Below, one piece after another: positions 1 to 12,579 of a stretch of DNA of 64,000 nucleotides (the first letter of the stretch is position 1; each line of letters starts with the position of its first letter). This stretch comes from Codonopsis lanceolata. Lineage: Eukaryota > Streptophyta > Magnoliopsida > Asterales > Campanulaceae. Where the stretch lies: positions 3,754,434 through 3,818,433 of the forward strand of contig CM028382.1 of the NCBI GenBank assembly GCA_013146195.2, written 5' to 3'. The notes under the pieces were generated by a model. The model was not told the origin of the DNA and did not search any database. It worked only from the letters and a program-made list of their open reading frames with translations. Both the position numbers and the translations under genes were made by a program.

Positions 1-219
1 TTGCTCTAAAAATGAACTTCAATTCTAATAGCAACGATTCAGAAAATCAGAGTAGTTTGAAAATCCAGAAAACTTATCAGTATTGCTTTATTGCTCAGTA
101 TATATATTCAACAATCTTTGTGACCAAGATTTATATCACATTGGTTAAGTATTAACACAAACAAAAATATGACAACATGATAAGTGTAGGAAGAAGCGAG
201 CAGTACACAAATAAATCAC

Positions 220-849
220 CTTTTGCGCAAAGCTTTGTGAAAATTATCGTTGCCCTCTGATGATCGCATTGCACTCTACCCTCTTCGCCAACTTTGAAAG
301 GTAGTTCACCTGTAAGTTTAACCAAAATTCTAGAATGAAAAATCAATCTTTAAAAAACTATGCAAGAATTTGCGAAAAAAATCCAAAACCCCCGAAATTG
401 CCCCAAATTGAAAACACGAATATTCAAATTGAAAAACCGAAAGAGAAAATTGTAGGATTTATGGGGACTAAGCATGTATCGAAAACCATATACTTCAAAA
501 TTTAATCAATGATTAACCAAAAGAAGTGCAACTAATACCCATTAATCACAAACACTCAAAAATCATAAATCAAAGATTGTGTCTGCGTGTATAAAGAATG
601 GAGGCAGTAAATGAAGTACACCATTGTGGTGCGGTAGAGGTTCATTCCCCGTTTTCCTGCTTCAAATACAATAAAAATCAATACGAAAAACATGTTCCAA
701 TGGAACAGAGAGAGTGAGTTAGAGTTTAGGTTACCAACAGTGGTATCGCTAAGAGAGAGAGTTGTAGAGGGACAGAGAGAAGACGACGATGACGCTACCG
801 GCTGTAGGGGGAGTAAGGAGTTGGAGGGGTTCGGTGATTTTGGAAGCAT
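220..849 (-). CDS. Possible 5' end of an unknown gene (two candidate exons)
   Basis: I do not recognise this gene. On the minus strand an ATG at 847-849 opens a frame starting MLPKSPNPSNS, rich in Ser and Pro and running to a stop near 556. A second coding-like piece lies at 220-309 on the same strand. It is preceded by a good acceptor (CTTACAG, 310-316) and followed by a GT donor, and encodes a peptide beginning ELPFKVGEEGRVQCDHQRAT. The AT-rich stretch between the two pieces looks like an intron. If real, the gene continues beyond the left edge of the window. The exon-1 donor is not evident and no domain can be named, so this is a hypothesis from splice-site and coding appearance only. It could equally be non-coding. 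Confidence 0.22.
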
Positions 850-1314
850 TTTTTCTACAATACAAAGATTTCAACTATTAAAAATCGAAATACCAACCCT
901 TCCTTTAGGATTGTAATTTCTCGAACTTTAGGAATTAATTATGAGACATCATTCATATTTTAAATATAACTCTTTCTAACAATACCAAATGCAACTCGTC
1001 TCCCCATAAGCTCGTATTATCCATAATTAGCAACATTGTAATCTAAGCCAAGTGTAATGACCCACGGGACAAAAGTTTCAAATTTCTCTAGAATAATATT
1101 TTGGAGGTTTTAAGATGTCATATGAATACTAGATAATTCTAGAATATTCTGGAGTCTTCAAGATGTATCAAATGATTGTTAGATATTTTGTAAATATATT
1201 TGTTATATGAAAGGACTAACAGATAGTACTTTCTGTTAGCCTTTCGGGGGGCAAAATGATCAACATGAAAAGATTACATGACAGGGGAGCAAGATGAAAA
1301 AGTGAAGAATCTGT

Positions 1315-3671
1315 TAGGGGTGTGCACGGGCCCTAAGCCTGCGAGCATTGGTAATGTTCAATATAGGCCCATATGGCAGTAGACATCATTTTAAAAGCCC
1401 AGTATCGTAGACAAGCCCACGGGTATCAGTGAACGGGCATTGGACGGGCACGGGCTTAAATGGGCTCTCCGACGGCAAAGGGTGCAGCGGCGAATGACGA
1501 TGACGTTGATTGCTCTCCCCTTCAGTTCATTCGATTGTCTACAATGTAACGGAACTATGAATAACCAAAATTCAACTAATACAAAGTATTTTCATTATTT
1601 CATTAGCTCCCAAACAAAACTACATATGATTACAAATCTTGAAATCATTCATTTGACTTGCAAACTCAATACACAAATGACAATTAACCACTAATCAAAC
1701 ATCATGAACACCTAAAATTCAAAACTCAGATGCTATTTTCAATAAAGAAGCAAGAAAACAAACTCAAATCATAACAAACTTACATGAACACCAAATAACA
1801 AGATCTGCAATGTCTCGCAAAGAGGGAAAAAAAATATCGAGTGGGTAGCGGGCCTAGCGGTGAAGTGGGAACGGGGAACGGGAAGTCATGATTCTACCGA
1901 AGGCGGCGAAGGGTCACGATTCCGTCAAGGTACTGAAGAACCGAAGGTAGCAGACTAGCAGTTAATTTGATTTAGGGTTTCACACTTTCACTTTCTTTTT
2001 TGAGTTTTGGCCTTTTGTATTGAACCTATTGGTATATCACTAATTCATTTCACTATATTGACTAATTTGGATAATGGATTTTGTTAGTGTATAATATATT
2101 ATAGAAGTATATAATAATATAATTTGTGATTTTTGTTAGTCTCAAAGGGCACAATACTAGGCTAGAAGGGGGGGGGGTTGAATAGCCTAGTTACACTTAA
2201 AAACTTTCTGTAATAGTTTCTAAAATAAGTACTTACAACCTATTGTAAAAGTTGAGGTAACGGAAAACTTGTAAGGAAGACAGACTAAGCCTGCTCTGCT
2301 GGTTAAAGACTACCTGTAGATTTGGCTATTTACTGAAGTTTGCAACTTAAAGGATTAAGTTAAGTCAAGGATAATAATATAAAACAGTAAGCAACAAAAC
2401 TTAAAGAACACGGTTATTTTGAGATGGTTTGCACTATAAAGAGTGCTACATCCATCACCAAAACAGTCAACCTTGGATTTGAATGAGCACTATATTTCCA
2501 CTAGTTTTATTACAGAAATCTCTAATGGATCGTGCACAAAATATTTGACTTGTATTTGGGGGTGGGGGAATTGAATATCTAGAAAATAGAATATTCTAGG
2601 TGCAGAAGAATAGTAATGAATATAAATAGAAGAAGTAAATAAATAACATTTGATGTAGATCTTCTTCTTATTGTTGAGGACTTCTTTGATCAGTTAATGA
2701 TCTCTTGAATGCACTGAGTATGGTGACTTGATGTTGTTGAATAAATTCAGAGCATTCTTTTCTATGTGTTTCTTTAATCTTCAATGGTAGTATTTATATC
2801 GAAGCATCCTTGAGACCGTTGGGGAAGATGAAGTGAGTAACATCTCTATTAGGTTGGGTGCATTAAATGCATGGAGCTGTTTTGTTGACTTCACCTTCAA
2901 CTGGAACTGACCAGGGTATGGAGAAGAGTAGGTACTGGAACTAGCAGGAGGGCGACAAACAGAGTTGTAGACCTGCAGTAGTTGGTACATTCTGTTTGTG
3001 TCAAACTGAAAACCTACTTGTCATGTTTAGGAGGCGAAAGTCTTCATTCTTCGGAAAAACTGAAAAGGCGTGTCTTGGAAGTCAGGAGTCAAATGACGAT
3101 TGATTAATTCAAACTTATTTCATAATATCTGAATTAATAATTCTCTTTGATGAGTTGGACATCCTGGTATTCTTGACACGTCATGTTGTCCTAAGGCAGA
3201 CAAGGTATTTTGGTGATGACTGCTGGTGAAGGCCGTCAGTGAAGCCTTTACCGAAGTCTTCTGTCGAAACCTATAAAGTCTAAAAACTATTTTAAAGGTA
3301 AAGTACTATACACAGTTGCCATGCTAACTGGTACACAGCCCATTTAGCCACTAAATATAGAACCTATAGTAATGAATGAACATATGTAAATCAAGATATA
3401 GTGAGAAACAACAATTTTGTTTATATATAATTTTATATATGATATATCTAATAGACTAATACTAGTAGACACTAATAGAGTAATGGTATAATTATAATAT
3501 ATTTAAAATTAAAAAACTTAATGTGATGATGGGCCAGGTCGGGCTTAGATGGGCATTAGAACTTGAAGGCCCGGGTGTGTTGGAGCCCTCATGCATCTAA
3601 CATATCTAAAGCTCAACACTATGTAGCAGCCCATAGGCACGGGGCATTTTGGGCTGGACTGCTCACCCCTA
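1315..3671. mobile_element. Non-autonomous hAT-type DNA transposon
   Basis: The element starts TAGGGGTGTGCACGGGCC and its right end, read on the other strand, starts TAGGGGTGAGCAGTCC, a typical hAT terminal inverted repeat. It is flanked by a perfect 8-bp target duplication, GAATCTGT, at 1,307-1,314 and 3,672-3,679, which is the duplication size of the hAT superfamily. Subterminal regions are unusually GC-rich with repeated GGGC/GCCC motifs, unlike the AT-rich interior. No transposase is present. After removing a nested Copia solo LTR the element is only about 1.07 kb, so it is non-autonomous. Inserted into a probable LTR. Confidence 0.87.
2134..3413 (-). mobile_element. Copia-type solo LTR nested in the hAT element
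   Basis: On the minus strand this begins TGTTG and ends ACTAACA. It is bounded by a perfect 5-bp target duplication, ATTTT (2,129-2,133 and 3,414-3,418). Its end matches in layout the LTR of the Sirevirus-like element at 19,987-31,756: both share a GCATGGCAAC/GCGTGGCAAC block, GATTAATTCAAACTTATTTC, and the terminal block TATTCAACCCCCCTTCTAG before a GTGC..CA end. It therefore belongs to a diverged relative of that family. No internal domain remains, so it arose by LTR-LTR recombination. Confidence 0.87.
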
Positions 3672-3847
3672 GAATCTGTGAAGGTTTTCAATTCGAGGCG
3701 CGGCGCCCAGAACTGCATGTGTCGTGCCCCATTTTGATTTCTTCTTCCTCAGTTTGGTGCACTAGCTACGCTGCATGGATCAGACTTTTTGCTCAGTGTA
3801 CAAGCTTCCCTTACCTGGTTTCCCAATTGCCTGGCTGGATTTTCTCC

Positions 3848-3854
3848 TATAAAA
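3848..3854 (+). promoter_or_regulatory. TATA box of the interrupted LTR
   Basis: TATAAAA followed by GGAGGCC, with a pyrimidine-rich leader 30-60 bases downstream. This matches an LTR promoter. Activity is unknown. Confidence 0.45.
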
Positions 3855-4263
3855 GGAGGCCTCAGTTTCCTTATTTTAACACCTCAACCTTCTTTTCTTG
3901 GCTTCATTCTTCCTCTCTTCTTCCTTCATTCGTGAAGCGAGCCATATGCAGCACCCTTCTACCTTCTTTTTCTTGTGCAAGTGAGCCCTCAAACCTTCGG
4001 CCCCTGGCCTCCTGTCCCCTCGACAGCCTCATCCTTAGCCTTATGTAAGCGAGCCCCTTTAGTCCTCGCCCCAGCGAGCCGATTTAAAAAGACAAAGGGC
4101 GCGGTCACGCTGCCCGTATAAAAAGATGATGATAACAACACGATAAACAACAAGAATAAAAAAGATTTTCTCTTTCGAGAAGAAGACAAAAAAAGCACAC
4201 CAGAAACTACGAACGCCTAGTGGGCTAAAGTCTAGGTGTATATACAGAGATCACAATTTCACA

Positions 4264-4972
<709 letters not shown>

Positions 4973-6100
4973 TGTTGATGCCACCGTGTCAGTACTGTAT
5001 CAACATTTCAAGACTCTACCTATGGAACTCTATTTACTATTGAATCAATTGACCTTCACGCGCTTATATTAAATCTTTAATTGGTCATCTTTTTCAAACA
5101 AACGAACTATCCATCTGTCTTGTCAGCAGAAGAATTTCATATGTCTTAAATGTTCTTTATATATATTCAATTCTAGTTAACCACTCTTTTTATTATTTCA
5201 TGCTAGGAAATACTATTTATTTCTCTCTTTACAAGATTTGCGGGCATTCAATGAAAGATATTCTTCATCATCATTTCTTCAAGCAATTCAAGATCCAGTC
5301 TTGCTCTCTCAAACGGCTACAAACCTAAAGATTTCTATAAAACGTTTGAAATAAGGGTTGAAGAAATACATTGGTAGAATTACGTGCATTGTATTCAAAT
5401 AACTGAAATCCTCAAAGCACACTGATAGAGACAAAGTTGTTGAAATCTTCATTCAAATTTAGAACTTTAAATCTTTATTTGAAAATATTCTTCTCTCAAA
5501 CACTAACTAGATAGTCTTACTCATATTAATTTTTTATAGTTCTTGTTTGAACAATCATTATTTTGTTTGTTCCTTTATTCTTTCAAATCTTTAAGAAATC
5601 TTTGATTGTTGCACGAGTCTGATTATTTATTAATCACACTCCTCAAACACTGATTTTTGTTATAAACTGATCCGTTAGTGATCAATTAAAATTTATATAA
5701 TCTTACTGCACTTTAAAATTCAAGTTTGACCAACTTGCTAGTGGACGTAACAGCTTATACTATGAACCACTCCAAATATTATGTCTTTGTCTTTCTACCA
5801 TTTTTATTCCACTTAAGCAGCTGTTATCTACTTAAGTGTTCAATAGTTGCATTCTTAAATTTATTTACTTAGTTGTTAATATATATTGTCTTTAAATTCA
5901 ATCCATAAACATAAGTGATCAAAAGAAAATCAAAGAAAGTGTTCTAAACCATCAGCAGCTACTAACTGGTGATTTTCTATCGGCTGCTGAAAACTTACTA
6001 TTTCCACTGTAATTTTTAAAGCTTTTAAAAACAAATCATAAAGTTTTTAAAAGACTATTCACCCTCCTCTAACCTTATTTTGTTACCAACTGGACTTACA
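4973..6100 (+). mobile_element. Diverged Copia-type LTR
   Basis: Begins TGTTGATGCC and ends GGACTTACA. Its 3' part follows the same order of landmarks as the Sirevirus-like LTR: a GATCCGTTAGTGATC-like block, then a GTGGACGTAACAGC-like block, then CTATTCACCCTCCTCTAACC close to the end. No matching 5-bp duplication was found at these borders, so an end may be off by a few bases or one flank may have been lost. No internal domain follows. Confidence 0.55.
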
Positions 6101-6106
6101 ATATTT

Positions 6107-6385
6107 TATGTATTGCGATTCAAAAATTAATTTATTGTGGTACATAAAATTTTATACCGCGGTGCAACTTGGATTAGATATATGTATCGCGGTTCAAAAA
6201 TTAATTAATTGTGATACATAAAAGTTGGTACCGTGGTGCAAAAATTAGTGTAATAAAATTGATGAATCGCAGTGCAATAGGACTAGACAATTAAACAATT
6301 GAATCGCGATGCAAAAATTAATTCAATAAAATTGATGAATCACATTTCATTAGTCAATACACCGCGATTCATTTATATAGCGTGT
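6107..6385. repeat. Degenerate minisatellite of about 74 bp
   Basis: The block starting TATGTATTGCGATTC at 6,107 recurs 74 bases later as TATGTATCGCGGTTC. Further degenerate copies of the ATCGCGATGCAAAAATTAATT core follow to about 6,385. Confidence 0.6.
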
Positions 6386-8111
6386 CTCATGCTCATTAAG
6401 GATATTGATGTCTTTTCACGTCTAAAAGTGTCTTTTTTAGGTTGAAAAAAAAAACGATACTGGAACTATTAGAAACTTTGAAAAGTGGACTGGTCTGCAA
6501 TTTTTCTATTTATAAGTTGGTCAAACTCTACTACTGGTACCAACATAATTCATAAACTTTTGGGTCAGCTTGTAGTGAATCTGATAACTCAAAGTGTTGT
6601 ATGCTCAATATATGAGTTACACAGACCGGACTTTCGAACTCTGAACGTTCCAAATTAAATCGTTTAGCTTGGATGTTTAGTCCCTTTCTGAATTCTGATA
6701 TGAGCTTGTTCCCATTCGGGCTGCCATTCTCGTCCTAGAGTTTATCGCCAAGGTTCCTTCTCATGGTTTCATTACGCCGGGAACAAAGGGTGCTTTTCGT
6801 GGGGCTCCACCTTTTTATTTATTTATTAGCGCTATTAGAGTGTGCTTAGCTTAACTACTTTATATTTTCTTGTTTGGCAATGTCTTCTTTTCCGACTATA
6901 AACCACTTTAAAATGGAAATATGAAATTCTCAACAGCAAATTTATAGTTCAAGAACACGAAAATATGTAAGTGATAATGAGCACTAAAAAGTTTAAGGAT
7001 TAATTTTAACAAAAGATACTTAGTCTCTATTTATTTTAAGGAAAATAATTTTCGAAAAACGTTTTACTCATATTTCAGTATTTCGTTAGGAAAATGTATG
7101 CAATCAATTTAAAAGTTTTTCCAAGTCTACCGAAATGAAGCCTTCTTTTCATTAAAAATGAGTTATATATTTATTTTTCGTAAGTCATTTTCCAAATGTT
7201 CGACTGCCCTTTCACACATTCCCCAATTACACATATTTATATATAAATACAATATTTCACTCAACAAAAAAATTGCTTAGAAATATAAATGTAGTTTATG
7301 CACACTATTTATAAATTATCATTTTAATAAATGCTCAGTATATTCTAAAATTAGTGTTCACTATATTATTAAGAAACGTCCCAAACATTATCCACTTTTT
7401 TAAAAAAACTTTTTTTCATATCAATTATCAATTTTTTATTTTTATTTGTGAGACTAAAAAAGATGGGCCTTATTGTTTTTGATACCACTAATGATAAATT
7501 GAGGGTTACTAAATGATAATCACTTAAAATTCAACACTATTTTATATTAACTATGCACATTATTATTAGAATATATTTTTTGTATTTATTAATATATTGT
7601 TTTTTGTAATATTTTTCCTGCGTTTGCTAAAATACCTCGAAAAATATTTATATCGTATTTTCAAAAGATTTACTTATTTTTAAAAGACTTACCAAATATC
7701 TGAAAATGAATTTTTTCAGAAATCAATTTTTATAAAACAAACGAAACCTTAGATTCACCGTAGTAATACAAGGCAATGCAATTCTTGAATTCAAGAGAGA
7801 CAATTGTCTCTTGAAAAAACATTTAAAAAAATAGAATTGAAGATTTTGCCATGCCATTACAGATCTCTTTTGCATGTCTTAGAAAATGTAATTATAATTA
7901 TAAAATCTATAAATACCAAACTTTTTGTTGGAAAAATTGTGTTTTGTGAATGATATTGTGCAACTTGTCGCACGAGTTTCTTTACAAATCATTTATGTAA
8001 TGACAAGGGTAATTGTGAAAACGTGTTTTACTCCGTGAGAATATCGAAATCATATATTTATTTGTCCAATTTGGTATTGGGATGAATAAGTTATGATTGA
8101 TTAAAGTATGG
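6386..8111. other. AT-rich intergenic DNA, no gene seen
   Basis: No recognisable coding region. Blocks such as GGAAAATAATTTTC (about 7,040) and its near reverse complement GTCATTTTCCAAATG (about 7,185) hint at old MITE-like inverted repeats, but I could not fix element ends. Confidence 0.45.
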
Positions 8112-8645
8112 TGTTGGAAATGTGTGTATCCCACATTGAGAAATTAACAAAAACTTGAGTGATTTATATGCAAATTCTTTATATGTTTAGGGTAAGCTTG
8201 TGTAGAATAGATGCTCTCTCTCGCGCGTTCCCGTGCAGGGGGTGCAAATTATTGTCCAATTTAGCATTCCGAATACCGTACTCATGTACAGGCCTCGGAC
8301 CAGAACCACCCTTTCCTTCCAAGCACTTACGAGAAAGGACGCATCTGTTTTAAGGAAACTGTATTCTATACAGGCCTCAGACCAGAAGCAGATTTTCCTT
8401 CCACAAGTTCAACTGCAAACTCGAAAGCTCTCCAACAAACTTCATTCAGTGCCAACACTCTTTTTAAGGCTTACGCTACCAGCAGACCTGAGATCCACCA
8501 GTAGACTTCCTAAAGCTAAGTCTACCAGCAGACTTCAACTTCTCAATCAGTCTTCAACTCCAGTACTCTTCATTGTAGTAACAACTTTAATTGTTTATCA
8601 ATTATGTAATCTGATTTATATATTTTCCCTTGTATATTTCTAACA
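8112..8645 (+). mobile_element. Probable solo LTR (Copia-like)
   Basis: Starts TGTTGGAAAT and ends ATTTCTAACA, a 10-base terminal inverted repeat with one mismatch of the TG...CA form. The interior is pyrimidine-rich in its second half and contains repeated CCAGCAGAC/CCAGTAGAC blocks. No 5-bp target duplication is visible, and no coding domain is attached. Confidence 0.6.
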
Positions 8646-10514
8646 TTTTTTTCTAATCGATCATCACCTAGAAAATTCACACTTAAATATCTATCATCCA
8701 TCTCTTAGCAAAAACACATAACAACACTGGACGATGGTGACGAGAATCAGGGTGATAAAGGCCACTGGGGCTAGGACTTGTGTTGTCTTCTATTGACATA
8801 AGAAAATCGAATAGATACTGAGAGTCTGAGCATGGAGATGTTAGGTCAATGTTCGTTTAAGTTTTGTTTTAATTATAATCACTCAAACGGACGTGTGAAC
8901 CCAAAAATTGTGATCCTATAGGCCCGAACCATTTAGCCTGATAATTAAACGAGTTGTAAATTTTCAAACCTTACCCAAAAAAATTTTGGACCTACTAACA
9001 TCTCTAATTGCGATGCATAATTTCTACATTTTGCGAAGCATGATTTTTAATTGTGTGACATAGAGATGCATCACAATTTCAAAACAATACATAGCGATTC
9101 CAAATTGATGCATCGCTATTGAAAATTGAAGCCACATGGAGCTTCTTCTTCATCTTTGAAAGCCATGAGCAATGAACAAAAAATCAACGCACTCAACGAT
9201 ACCTTTCTTTTTAACATATGCTACTATAGGTTCCAGTGATTTACTTTCGCCTTTGTTTCTCGAACAACTGATTGATAAGTGAAACAAATCCAATTGGAAA
9301 TTAACATAATCGTTGTCTTCGAATTCGTCCTCTATATCTATGATTTGCATGTCTTGATGGATGATTAGCATCATCGTTTCTTCTGTCTACCTCCTCTTCC
9401 TCTTCCTTCTCTTCCTTCTCTTCCTCTTCCTTGTTGAATTCTTAAAAGATGTCTCCGGAGAGCCAAGGATTAGAACAACCCATCTTTTTCTTTTGATTAT
9501 CATGATAAAGATTTGAGGCGGATGAAGGTGAATTTTGACGAGTTATGCGATGATGTTAATTTTATGAAGAGGAAGACGAAAACGGCAAGGCAGTGATGTA
9601 AGTAGTGTGCTGGTCTTTTATGAACAATTTTATAAAAGTATATTTTTCAGGTTAAAAAATATATAAGGAACTAAACAAGTTGAAATATTTGTATAGTGGA
9701 TTAACCTTCAATTTCACCTTAATTTATTTATTTGTGAAAACTCATTTCCCATTTGGCTACTGATAGATCCTTCCTTGATGAAGTTCGTATATACATATTC
9801 ATCACATTCGGACACCAGTGGTTGCATTGTTTTAAATACTCTTCCAAATAATCTATATTTGAAAAATCCAATAATATAATTCAACTAACATTATAATTAT
9901 AATAATATTTGGGCATAATCAATTTATATCAAATGTAGACGATGAAATTGAAAAGTTAAATTTTCATTCATCAACAGTATATAATCTTTTTTACACAAGC
10001 GATCTTTGAATCATAATTCGTGACCGGTCAAAATCTAAAAATATCTAGACAAAGATTATGATTGGTATGTGTTATGTCTAAAAATATCTTTAGATAAAAA
10101 TGTGTAATTTTTTTTTAGATACATGAGAAAAGCAATAAAGACCGTATTATTTAAGTATGGCAGTAAATATTGGGTAGCGGAAGAACAGCCATTAGCCGTA
10201 CATGTCACTTGTCCGACCAACTCATATGTCGTTAGTAGCTCTTATTTTTTCTCTACCACAATTAATTTCTTGCAACCCATTCCCATGTGCATAGAACCAC
10301 ATGGGGGTTTGGAATTTTGGATTACCAAATGCGAGTTTAGGAGATTCCTTTTTTTGCATTATTAAATATACAGTTTGCCTTAATTAAACTCCAAATTATT
10401 TAAATTTCTTCATATTTGCTCGTCTTTGCATTGTAATGTTACAGCTGATAACTTAATATATATATACTATCATATTTCCATTTTAACATTCAGTAATCTA
10501 ATAAGATCATGCTA
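8646..10514. other. AT-rich intergenic DNA
   Basis: No convincing gene. At 9,005-9,120 short GATGCAT/TGCATCG motifs recur, resembling the core of the minisatellite at 6.1-6.4 kb. A possible degraded coding fragment lies at about 9,150-9,600. Confidence 0.4.
9150..9465 (-). pseudogene. Possible degraded coding fragment, unknown
   Basis: Not recognised. On the minus strand an acidic, Glu/Lys-rich reading (about 9,365-9,440, from a purine-rich GAAGAG repeat) runs, with a frame change, into a 74-codon frame (9,150-9,374) containing IDIEDEFEDNDY and ending HGFQR. The switch of frame and the lack of a proper start suggest a relic if coding at all. The low-complexity GAAGAG tract may alone explain the apparent frame. 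Confidence 0.2.
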
Positions 10515-10730
10515 ATTAGGCCTTATTTGGTACAACGTTTTCAAAATATAGTTTTTTTTTTCTTGTAAATATATTTGAAAAACTATATCAAAATATTATT
10601 TTCATAAACAGAATAGTTGTAAATGCAACACATTTTTAAAACGTTATATTAAAATAATTTAAAAGAAAAAAAACTGTATTTTTTACTAATATATTTTTTT
10701 TCAAAACGCTTCACCAAACAAGTATCTAGA
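10515..10730. mobile_element. MITE-like inverted-repeat element
   Basis: The left end, TTATTTGGTACAACGTTTTC, and the reverse complement of the right end, TTGTTTGGTGAAGCGTTTTG, form an inverted repeat of about 25 bases around an AT-rich core of about 200 bp. There is no coding capacity. Ends are approximate and the superfamily is not certain. Confidence 0.5.
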
Positions 10731-11040
10731 CTATTCAAGAGAATTAGAATGTAATTAAAGCCAGCACCATGTAACCACAAAACTGGACTAAATAGAGAGA
10801 TTAGTAGATTGATAAGTTCAAAATAACCATGTTCTCCAGAAATTGGGTTGGCCGTACTTTCTGTCGTCCTTTGGTTGAAGATTGGTTGTACTTGTGTCCA
10901 AAATGTACAGTTAGGTACGACTATCATAGTTGCAGGTCAAAAGTAGAGGCCTGATCTTTCAAGTGTTCTTACTTGTAGGGTTTGCATCCTTACATGTCTC
11001 ATGGTGGGCCCAACATACAAAGCTTAGCCAGCCATCTTTA

Positions 11041-11722
11041 GAGCACCGCCAATGTGCAATTCTTAACCAATTCTTTGGTTAAGAATTCACCAAATCCTTC
11101 CATTGTTGAATTCTTCCAAGAGAATTCGGAGGAGAGAGAGTGTTCAATTCCCCACCAAGAATGCAAAAGTTGTTGAAGAATTGAAGCTGCAATTGAAGAA
11201 GGTGGCGTGCACCTTCCACCCAGACAAGGCGCGTGTCGAACACACGCTCAAAATGCGCGTCCAAGCAAACTGGCGGTGGGTCCCGCGGCTGCAGCAGCAC
11301 TAAATTAAAAAAAAAACATTTTCTGACTTTTTTAAAAAAAACCAAGAAACTTTCCGTTTTGGTTTAAAAAAATTCAAATTTTTTTTAAAAAATTTCAAAT
11401 TAAATAAATTATAAATTATAAAATTTAAAAATAATAATGTAATTTATTATTTTTAAATTAATTTTTGTTTTAATCTATAAATTAATTATTTATACGAAAT
11501 ATTTAAATATGAAATATTTAAAATAACGTGAAATAAATTTATTTGTTGAGAAATATAAAAATAAAAATGAAATGTAAAGCATGGCGGTGGGCCAGTTAAG
11601 AATATGTTAAGAATCGTGATACAAGGAAGATTGAATTTTAAGTAGAAAAAGAGAAAAATGTGTAGGTGGCAGTGGGACCCAGTTAAGAATTTGTGGGAAG
11701 AATTCCCACATTGGAGATGCTC
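11041..11722. mobile_element. Harbinger/Tourist-like MITE
   Basis: The terminal inverted repeats GAGCACCGCCAATGTG (left) and GAGCATCTCCAATGTG (right, other strand) continue into a shared AATTCTT. They are flanked by a 3-bp TTA duplication (11,038-11,040 and 11,723-11,725), the size and type made by PIF/Harbinger elements. The interior has a GC-rich block (about 11,200-11,300) next to a very A/T-rich one. No transposase is seen. Confidence 0.8.
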
Positions 11723-11930
11723 TTATGCATAGTTTGAAAACAAGCAATTGAACTAGGAGTAGGTCTGCAAAATATTAAAATATACCCTCTCCCTTCTATT
11801 TTAAACTAGTTTATTTAATCGGTCTACACTAAACACACGTAAACTAAATAGTATATAAATAAAATAAAAAAGATCGATTTATTAACAATTGCACATAAAT
11901 ATATCACTAATCATTATAGATTCTAAAAAA

Positions 11931-12452
11931 ATTCCTTATACATAATATTTGTTGTCCTATTAGTTGGTCTTTCATCTTCACTGCATATCAATATCTTCAA
12001 ACAAAAATAATTTGTTACTCTAAAGACTACGACATATAACTGTCCATGACTAAATACTATTTTTTCAAATAGAGACCTACGTGTAATTATTGACTTTGAC
12101 ACTTGTTAATTATCATTGCATATGATACAAGCAATGTAAATTGTTTTCTCTGAAACTTGAAACACAGTCTTACATCAGATAGAGTTAGTGACAATCTTGA
12201 GATAAACACATTTTCTCCAACATTGCTTTATTTCAAAAATTTTGTTTCAACAATATGATCCTCAAGATTTATGATGATTAGTTTTATTTCATTGCACAAT
12301 CCTGCAGCATGGTCAATGTTTCTCAATAGCATTATTGGAACACTAATTTTAAATGTTAATTCATAGTCTGACAACCCCGAACACTTTATACTATTCAAAA
12401 ACTCTGTATAATAAATGTTTTCGAACAAATTTGAATTTTTTCTGCCCTTCAA
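11931..12452 (-). pseudogene. Helitron PIF1-like helicase, C-terminal relic
   Basis: Read on the minus strand from 12,452, this shows the C-terminal part of the Helitron-type PIF1 helicase in order. First, FLNSIKCSGL..ELTFKISVPIMLLRNID..AGLCNE (about 12,270-12,410). Then, after a stop, a SNVGENVFISR..LTLSD block and FKFQRKQFTLLVSYAMIINK. Finally GQLYVVVFRV (about 12,020), the equivalent of the helicase GQLYVALSRV motif. It is broken by at least two stops and frame changes and lacks the N-terminal Rep/helicase parts. The family in plants encodes a Rep-helicase for rolling-circle transposition. Here only a dead fragment is left, and no Helitron termini were identified. Confidence 0.82.
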
Positions 12453-12579
12453 ATAGAATATAAACTCAAATAAGTTCTTCCTTTTGAATGATTACTTTTA
12501 TTAAATTATATTTGTATTTTATGAATAAAGAAATTTCTGAGAAGAAAATAATCTAAAATCAAAATAACAAAATTATTTT

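Larger units (their letters stand above)
1053..4263 (+). mobile_element. Probable LTR of an LTR retrotransposon, split by a hAT insertion
   Basis: The sequence from TGTAATGACCC (1,053) up to 1,306 resumes after the hAT element at 3,680 and reads on through a TATA box (3,848-3,854) into a pyrimidine-rich leader. This is the arrangement of a U3-R-U5 LTR. Several AAGCGAGCC/AAGTGAGCC motifs recur at about 3,935-4,075. With the hAT and its duplication removed the LTR would be roughly 850 bp. The right end (about 4,263, TTTCACA) is approximate and no clear target duplication was found. The TGTAATGACCC start is of the type seen in Ty3/Gypsy LTRs, but no coding region is attached, so it is probably a solo or truncated LTR. 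Confidence 0.42.

Noticed and set aside
686..691. 32-base intron in the left-edge gene candidate
   Set aside because: The donor/acceptor pair near 655-691 would make an intron too short for plant splicing.
3563..4048. 161-codon frame on the plus strand
   Set aside because: It crosses the hAT border and the LTR leader, has no domain, and its pyrimidine-rich composition explains the Ser/Leu/Phe bias.
8159..8643. Two overlapping frames on the plus strand
   Set aside because: They lie inside a probable LTR and show no domain.
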